A stretch of DNA of 64,000 nt from Sycon ciliatum (taxonomy: Eukaryota > Porifera > Calcarea > Leucosolenida > Sycettidae): the NCBI RefSeq assembly GCF_964019385.1, contig NC_088654.1, positions 24,252,166 through 24,316,165 on the forward strand, given 5' to 3'. The notes under the pieces are model-generated. The model saw only the letters and a list, made by a program, of their open reading frames with translations, made no database searches and was not told the DNA's origin. The position numbers and the translations under genes were made by a program. Positions 59,607 to 64,000 of this stretch are shown in pieces (positions within the stretch are counted from its first letter, which is position 1; each line of letters opens with the position of its first letter).

Positions 59607-59670
59607 CATTCTAACACGTAGCAAAAGCATCTTTTGGTAATACAGGGCAAGGAAAAGATCATGCACGATT

Positions 59671-59815
59671 TAGCCCTTTCCCAAAGATGCCAAAATATTT
59701 CGCAACTTACGCTTTTCGGAACCATGCCAAAACAAGCGAAAGTTGCTGAAAAAGCATCCGAATTTTCAGAAAATGCTCGGAGTTGCTGATATCGCAACTC
59801 AAAATGAGCGAGTTC
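59671..59815. mobile_element. Truncated relative of the 17.8 kb hAT-like element
   Basis: It starts TAGCCCTTTCCCAAAGATGC like the element at 17777. Internal blocks ACTTACGCTTTTCGG and TGCTGAAAAAGCA are also similar. The right terminus is missing. Confidence 0.65.
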
Positions 59816-59851
59816 TTGTGCATAATATTATCATAGCATCATTGCTCAGTG

Positions 59852-59936
59852 CTTACTACAACCATCCACGGTTGGAAGAGCCGGTTCAAATGGTCGCAAA
59901 ACTGGGGCTCTGCCAACCGTGGATGGTTGTAGTAAG
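59852..59936. repeat. Perfect 24-bp inverted repeat, 37-bp loop
   Basis: CTTACTACAACCATCCACGG then TTGG at 59852-59875 is exactly inverted at 59913-59936. AGAGCC/GGCTCT extends the pairing inside the loop. It may be a foldback element nested beside the truncated hAT-like copy. Confidence 0.88.
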
Positions 59937-59972
59937 GTCACTGTTACCAAACACAGTGGTCCTCCACCTTGG

Positions 59973-60050
59973 AACATGTTGTTGTTGTTGTTGTTGTTGT
60001 TGTTGACTTTTATTTTACTTCACCAATGGCACAGGCATGATTGCCTTCTC
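59973..60050 (-). mobile_element. Retroposon 3' end with (AAC)n tail
   Basis: (GTT)n followed by GACTTTTATTTTACTTC. Read on the minus strand this is the same tail layout as at 22841. Confidence 0.55.
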
Positions 60051-60393
60051 ACCGTCTCGTAGGTCCGGTTGTCACAGAAGGATGAAGGATGCTGTCAACC
60101 AACAATGTATGTAGACATGTGTGTACATGACGTTTTGTTACATTTTGTACATGTACATCATGTACATGTTCTTCGAGAAGTACACTTGTTATGATGATTT
60201 GAAGCAATTTTTTTCAGCGCTTCTTGTTGAAGGGGAGCATCACGGACACTTCAATGGTTTTTCTGAAGTGGAAGCAAATTTTTGAGCTCCGCAGTTTTTC
60301 AGTCTCTGGCAGCCCGTCGGCGTGGCCAAGAGGACCACTAGCAGTATTAGTTAGTTAGTATCGTGTAGTAGGGCTGGCCCACCTCTGGCGGCC

Positions 60394-61218
60394 ATGCCCC
60401 CAGCTACAAAGGCCGCCCTCAAGGGGCTCTCAGAGGTAGAGACAAAACTGTTGTGCTCCCTCCCGGGTATCGAGTCGTCTGTGATTGAGGTTATCAAGAC
60501 CCTGGCGAACTTAGCGTCCGAGTCGGCCGATCGCGAGGATCGCCTCAACAAAAGAATCAATGACCTGTCGCGGCAAGTGTTAGGCCTGACTCAGGAAGTT
60601 GTCTCCCTCAAGGAAGCCGCCATTGCCAAGGCAAGTGTTCTCCCAAATATTCAAGCTCCTCAGCAGAGCCAGCGTACGAAGAGTAGATCTACGAAATCGT
60701 CAAGAAATCGTACCCGTACCCGCACAGGCCAGGCTGCCGCGTGCACTGCTAGTACGGGTGAGCCCCGTAGCGTGGGTGACACTGGCAGTGACCCTGAGGC
60801 GTCCGGTGAGGAAGACAGTAATTCTGAGATCATTGACATTGGCATTGAGGGCCCCTACAGCAGGAGCGCTAAACATCGCTCCAAGCCAGTCCTGGAGGTC
60901 TTAGACGACGACAGCTGGCAACTGGTGTCAGGAGAGCCTCCCAGGTCCAGGAGGGCAGTTTTGTATGTAGGCAATTTAAGCTCAAGCTGTACTGAGGAGG
61001 GACTGAAATGCTTCACCCGCCAGCGTGCAGTTGCAGCAGGGGGTATGGCAACGGTGCACACTTGCAGCCTCCACACCACGGAGGCAGGAAGAGTGTCTGC
61101 CCACCTAACTGTGGACGCTAAGGACCTCACCCTGGTCACAACTGAGAATTTCTGGCCAAGGCCCCTGTACGCGAGGCCATGGCGATTTAAGGAACGCACT
61201 GAGCAGCAATCCAAATGA
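60394..61218 (+). CDS. Retrotransposon ORF1 protein, coiled coil plus RRM-like
   Basis: 274 residues from ATG 60394 to TGA 61216-61218. Residues about 45-77 have a heptad-like charged pattern (DREDRLNKRINDLSRQVLGL) consistent with a coiled coil. 90-115 are basic and Ser/Arg-rich, and 130-150 are acidic. Residues 188-267 begin AVLYVGNLSSSCTEEGLKCF, which matches the RNP2 strand and helix of an RRM, and end FWPRPLYARPW as in ORF1 proteins of CR1-like elements. Such proteins bind the element RNA and trimerise. The zinc knuckles of some families are absent. Confidence 0.85.
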   Translation: MPPATKAALKGLSEVETKLLCSLPGIESSVIEVIKTLANLASESADREDRLNKRINDLSRQVLGLTQEVVSLKEAAIAKASVLPNIQAPQQSQRTKSRSTKSSRNRTRTRTGQAAACTASTGEPRSVGDTGSDPEASGEEDSNSEIIDIGIEGPYSRSAKHRSKPVLEVLDDDSWQLVSGEPPRSRRAVLYVGNLSSSCTEEGLKCFTRQRAVAAGGMATVHTCSLHTTEAGRVSAHLTVDAKDLTLVTTENFWPRPLYARPWRFKERTEQQSK

Positions 61219-61228
61219 TTCCCCCAAG

Positions 61229-61280
61229 CCTAACGCTCCTGCTGACAAATGCCTTCGGACTGCAATCCAAACTTGGTGAG
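61229..61280 (+). repeat. Diverged duplicate of the ORF2 start
   Basis: CTCCTGCTGACAAATGCCTT and the following bases translate as LLTNAFGLQSKLGEF. This parallels LLVTNAFGLSSKLAEF at 61366-61413, about 134 bp downstream. The upstream copy is in a different frame from ORF2 and ends at TAG 61344-61346. Confidence 0.8.
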
Positions 61281-61356
61281 TTCCAGCACACTGATGAATC
61301 GTCTGGTGCCCTCAAGGGATCGTCTAGCATGCACGATGCCCAGTAGCCAACCAACG

Positions 61357-64000
61357 ATGTTCAGACTCTTGGTGACGAATGCCTTTGGCCTATCGTCCAA
61401 GCTTGCAGAATTCCGCCACACCCTCCAGACCCTGAAGCCAGATATAGCAGTAGTCACAGAGACAAAATTTACGCCAGAGAAGTGCAGCGAATCTGAAGCA
61501 GCCATGCCTGGCTATCACACCCCCATCCGCAAGGATCGCTCTGCACACGGTGGTGGAGTAGCAGTCTGGGTGAAGGCTGGCCTAGGATATGAACATCTTG
61601 ATCACATCCAGTGCCATGATCACGAGATCATCTGGCTGAGTGTCACGACGCAGAGTGGACAGAAAGTTGTTATCTGTGCAGCCTATCGGCCCGGGTCCTG
61701 TTCGGAGACAGATCTCCAGCTATTGGAATACTTAGACAACACGCTGGAGGCATCCCGTACCTACGGATCAAATGTCATTGTGACCGGCGACTTCAATGTG
61801 CATAACGCTGCCTGGCTCTGCAGCAACAAGACCACCCGAGCTGGAGAGTATGCAGAGGATATCTGCTGCTACCATGGCCTGAGTCAACATGTCGACGTAC
61901 CCACCCGAGGTGATAACACCCTGGACCTGGTGATGTCTGATTTCCCTTCACCAGCAACTGTTAAGGCACACCCGCCTATTGGACTCTCTGATCATGCTGT
62001 CCTCCAAGTTGACTTTCCTGTGAAGCTCACCCGTGAGCCCAAGACATCGCGTAGAGTCTGGCGATACCACCGCGCAGACTGGGAGCGGCTTGCCCACTTC
62101 TACCGAACAACAGACTGGGAGAGCATGCTCGGACCTGAACCGGATCTCAGCTGCGACAACATCACCAAGAGGATCCTCGAAGGAATGGCACAATTCATAC
62201 CCAACAGAGTTATCTCATCGCGCCCCTCCGACGAACCTTGGTGGACACCGGAGTGTACAGCTGCAGTCAACACCAAGCGACAGATGTGGCACCAGATGCG
62301 CTCAAATCCCGACAGTGCTGATAAGAAAGCACACTACCGCACAGCTGCAGTCTCTGCACGCAGTACCATCCAGCGAAACAGAGAACGGCATATTACCATG
62401 CTCCGGCAGAAACTCACCACTGGTAGCCTTCGGGACAAGGAATGGTGGTCCACTATCAAGCGTGCGGGTGGCAAGGGCCGCAGCGCTGATATACCAACAC
62501 TCCGATCTGCTGATGGAACTGAGTACACAACCAGTCAGGAGAAGGCCAAGTGCCTTGGTCAGTACTTCGCCGATAAGTGCAGCCTCGGCCCACAGGACTT
62601 CAATGAGGAATCTGAATTCCCCTTTGTCCAGCCTCGCTCCCAAAGCCGTCTCCTAAGTATTCGCTTCCGCCCTGCTGAGGTCCGTAAATTGCTGAGGGCC
62701 CTTGATCCTTCGAAAGCGTCAGGCCCTGATGCAGTTCCGGGCAGAGTCCTCAAAGCCAACGCTGAGCACCTTGCAGTGCCACTATGCTTGCTCTTCCGCC
62801 AGTGCATGACATCGGGGACACAACCACAGTCTTGGAAAGTGGCAAGTGTCGTCCCAGTCCATAAGAAACGGTCAAAGTCAGCCCCATCGAACTATCGGCC
62901 CATTTCCCTCCTGTCGCTCATCTCCAAGACAATGGAAGCAGTTGTTAACCGTGCTCTCACCAACTTTCTCGAACGAAATAATATACTCTCAAACCACCAG
63001 TTCGGTTTTCGTCGAGGGTTAGGACCTGCTGATCTCCTAACAGGACTACACCACCAATGGAGCAAGATAGCAGCTGCTGGCGGTGCTGTACGTATTGTTG
63101 CCGTCGACATTGCGGGGGCCTTCGATAAAGTCTCCCACGCAGGTGTCCTTCACAAGGCAAAGGCTTACGGAGTGTCCGGGAACCTCCTCAAGTGGCTCCA
63201 CAGCTACCTGGCGGATAGACGAATCCAGGCCGTTGTGAGTGGACAAACCTCACCTAAATTCCGAATCAGCTCAGGTGTGCCGCAAGGGAGCATACTGGGC
63301 CCCACTCTGTTCCTCCTATATGTCAATGACATGGAGGACCACCTCCCAGCCACAACCCAGCTCGCCATATATGCAGATGACACCACGCTTTATCAGTGCA
63401 TCCCATCCCTGACCGCTCTCCCAGTTGGCCTAGCGCAGCTCCAGACTGCTGTGGATGCCTTAGCTGAATGGGGCCAGAGCTGGAAGATCGCATTCGAGCC
63501 GACAAAGTCGCAAGTCTTGACAATTTCGCATCACCGTCAACCCTGGCCGATTCCTCCAGCCACTTTCAATGGGGTGGCCATAGAGGAAGTGGAGGAGCTG
63601 AAGTTGCTCGGAGTGCTCTTTGATCGGAGCCTCTCCTTTCGCTCCCACATTCGACAGGTTGCAGTCCGTGGTCACCAACGTCTTGGCTTCATGAGGAAGG
63701 CCCTGCCCATTCTCGACAGCAAGGCCAAGTATGCAGTGTATCGCGGCTTCGTCCGCCCAGTACTTGAGTACTGCCCGCTTTCATGGTTGGGTGCGTCCCA
63801 GTCTACCCTGAACCAGCTGGACCGGGTACAGCACCGAGCCCTAAAGCTCATCGGCCCAGGGTCATACCTCCCAAGCCTCACTGTTCGGCGTCAAGTCGCA
63901 GCACTCACATTCCTGTACAAGCTGCATTGGATCGACGGTCCCCCAATCCTGACCACCATGACACCACCGAGGGCAGTTGCAAACCAGCACCGGCGCTCCA
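61357..64000 (+). CDS. Retrotransposon ORF2: APE endonuclease and reverse transcriptase, 3' partial
   Basis: The frame is open for 881 codons to the window edge. ATGs at 61249, 61294 and 61336 are also in frame. 61357 was chosen because endonuclease homology starts there. The APE-type endonuclease includes N8, E35, GDFN (144-147) and SDH (211-213). The reverse transcriptase has YRPISLLS, catalytic D584 in VDIAGAFD, GVPQGSILGP and YADD at 672-675, followed by a thumb-like region with LLGVLFD. All catalytic residues are present. Endonuclease nicks the target and RT copies the RNA there (target-primed reverse transcription). The lack of an RNase H-like domain before the edge cannot be judged. 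Confidence 0.95.
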   Translation, partial: MFRLLVTNAFGLSSKLAEFRHTLQTLKPDIAVVTETKFTPEKCSESEAAMPGYHTPIRKDRSAHGGGVAVWVKAGLGYEHLDHIQCHDHEIIWLSVTTQSGQKVVICAAYRPGSCSETDLQLLEYLDNTLEASRTYGSNVIVTGDFNVHNAAWLCSNKTTRAGEYAEDICCYHGLSQHVDVPTRGDNTLDLVMSDFPSPATVKAHPPIGLSDHAVLQVDFPVKLTREPKTSRRVWRYHRADWERLAHFYRTTDWESMLGPEPDLSCDNITKRILEGMAQFIPNRVISSRPSDEPWWTPECTAAVNTKRQMWHQMRSNPDSADKKAHYRTAAVSARSTIQRNRERHITMLRQKLTTGSLRDKEWWSTIKRAGGKGRSADIPTLRSADGTEYTTSQEKAKCLGQYFADKCSLGPQDFNEESEFPFVQPRSQSRLLSIRFRPAEVRKLLRALDPSKASGPDAVPGRVLKANAEHLAVPLCLLFRQCMTSGTQPQSWKVASVVPVHKKRSKSAPSNYRPISLLSLISKTMEAVVNRALTNFLERNNILSNHQFGFRRGLGPADLLTGLHHQWSKIAAAGGAVRIVAVDIAGAFDKVSHAGVLHKAKAYGVSGNLLKWLHSYLADRRIQAVVSGQTSPKFRISSGVPQGSILGPTLFLLYVNDMEDHLPATTQLAIYADDTTLYQCIPSLTALPVGLAQLQTAVDALAEWGQSWKIAFEPTKSQVLTISHHRQPWPIPPATFNGVAIEEVEELKLLGVLFDRSLSFRSHIRQVAVRGHQRLGFMRKALPILDSKAKYAVYRGFVRPVLEYCPLSWLGASQSTLNQLDRVQHRALKLIGPGSYLPSLTVRRQVAALTFLYKLHWIDGPPILTTMTPPRAVANQHRRS

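Larger units (their letters stand above)
60290..64000 (+). mobile_element. Non-LTR retrotransposon of the CR1/Jockey type, runs off the window
   Basis: A full coding layout is present: 5' leader, ORF1 at 60394-61218, a short spacer with a duplicated segment, and ORF2 from about 61357 without stop to the window end. Both ORFs lack frameshifts, so the copy may be recent or active. The exact 5' boundary and target duplication are not identifiable, as the 3' end is outside the window. Confidence 0.93.

Noticed and set aside
62033..62656. 207-codon ORF and several antisense ORFs over ORF2
   Set aside because: Out-of-frame shadows of the endonuclease/RT frame, which carries all catalytic motifs.

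Overview
This is a eukaryotic, animal-type sequence. It has split genes with GT-AG introns, a Frizzled-type cysteine-rich domain (Wnt pathway), a paired-class homeobox whose homeodomain is interrupted at the classical 46/47 intron position, an intact non-LTR retrotransposon, and abundant DNA-transposon derivatives, tRNA-derived SINE fragments and microsatellites. No operons, ribosome binding sites, CRISPR or rRNA were seen. The gene content fits an invertebrate with an animal developmental toolkit, possibly an early-branching lineage such as a sponge, but the species cannot be fixed by reading alone.

Layout. 0.6-1.2 kb: first coding exon of a secreted Frizzled-related (or Frizzled) protein on the minus strand. 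2.6-43 kb: a gene-poor stretch full of short palindromic and mobile sequences. It holds hAT-like miniatures at 11.25 kb, 17.8-18.3 kb and 19.76-19.96 kb, a TTAA-flanked 1.4 kb element at 33.8-35.2 kb, several foldback elements, tandem arrays, and SINE fragments at 10.4, 22.5 and 36 kb. Scattered in it are short coding-looking exons supported only by open frame, composition and splice signals. The best are a small three-exon model at 28.8-29.25 kb with a downstream AATAAA, and a cysteine-rich single-pass membrane protein at 31.5-32.4 kb. 45.8-56.3 kb: a paired-like homeobox gene on the plus strand. Its homeodomain exons at 54.7-56.3 kb are certain. An upstream exon at 45.84-46.08 kb carries an eh1/octapeptide-like motif in matching splice phase and is proposed as its 5' end. 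57-60 kb: more repeats, including a pogo/Tigger-like miniature. 60.3-64.0 kb: a CR1/Jockey-type non-LTR retrotransposon with ORF1 (coiled coil plus RRM-like) and ORF2 (endonuclease plus reverse transcriptase). ORF2 is open to the window edge.

How things work together: the two secure host genes point to secreted Wnt modulation and to transcriptional control by a possibly Groucho-recruiting paired-like factor, but nothing in the sequence links them functionally. The rest is best read as a record of transposition. Several insertions are precise enough to show target-site duplications, and one has an empty site preserved in a neighbouring tandem repeat. No clearly new molecular system was found. 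The most original observations are the transposon structures, the split homeobox model and the unclassified cysteine-rich genes.
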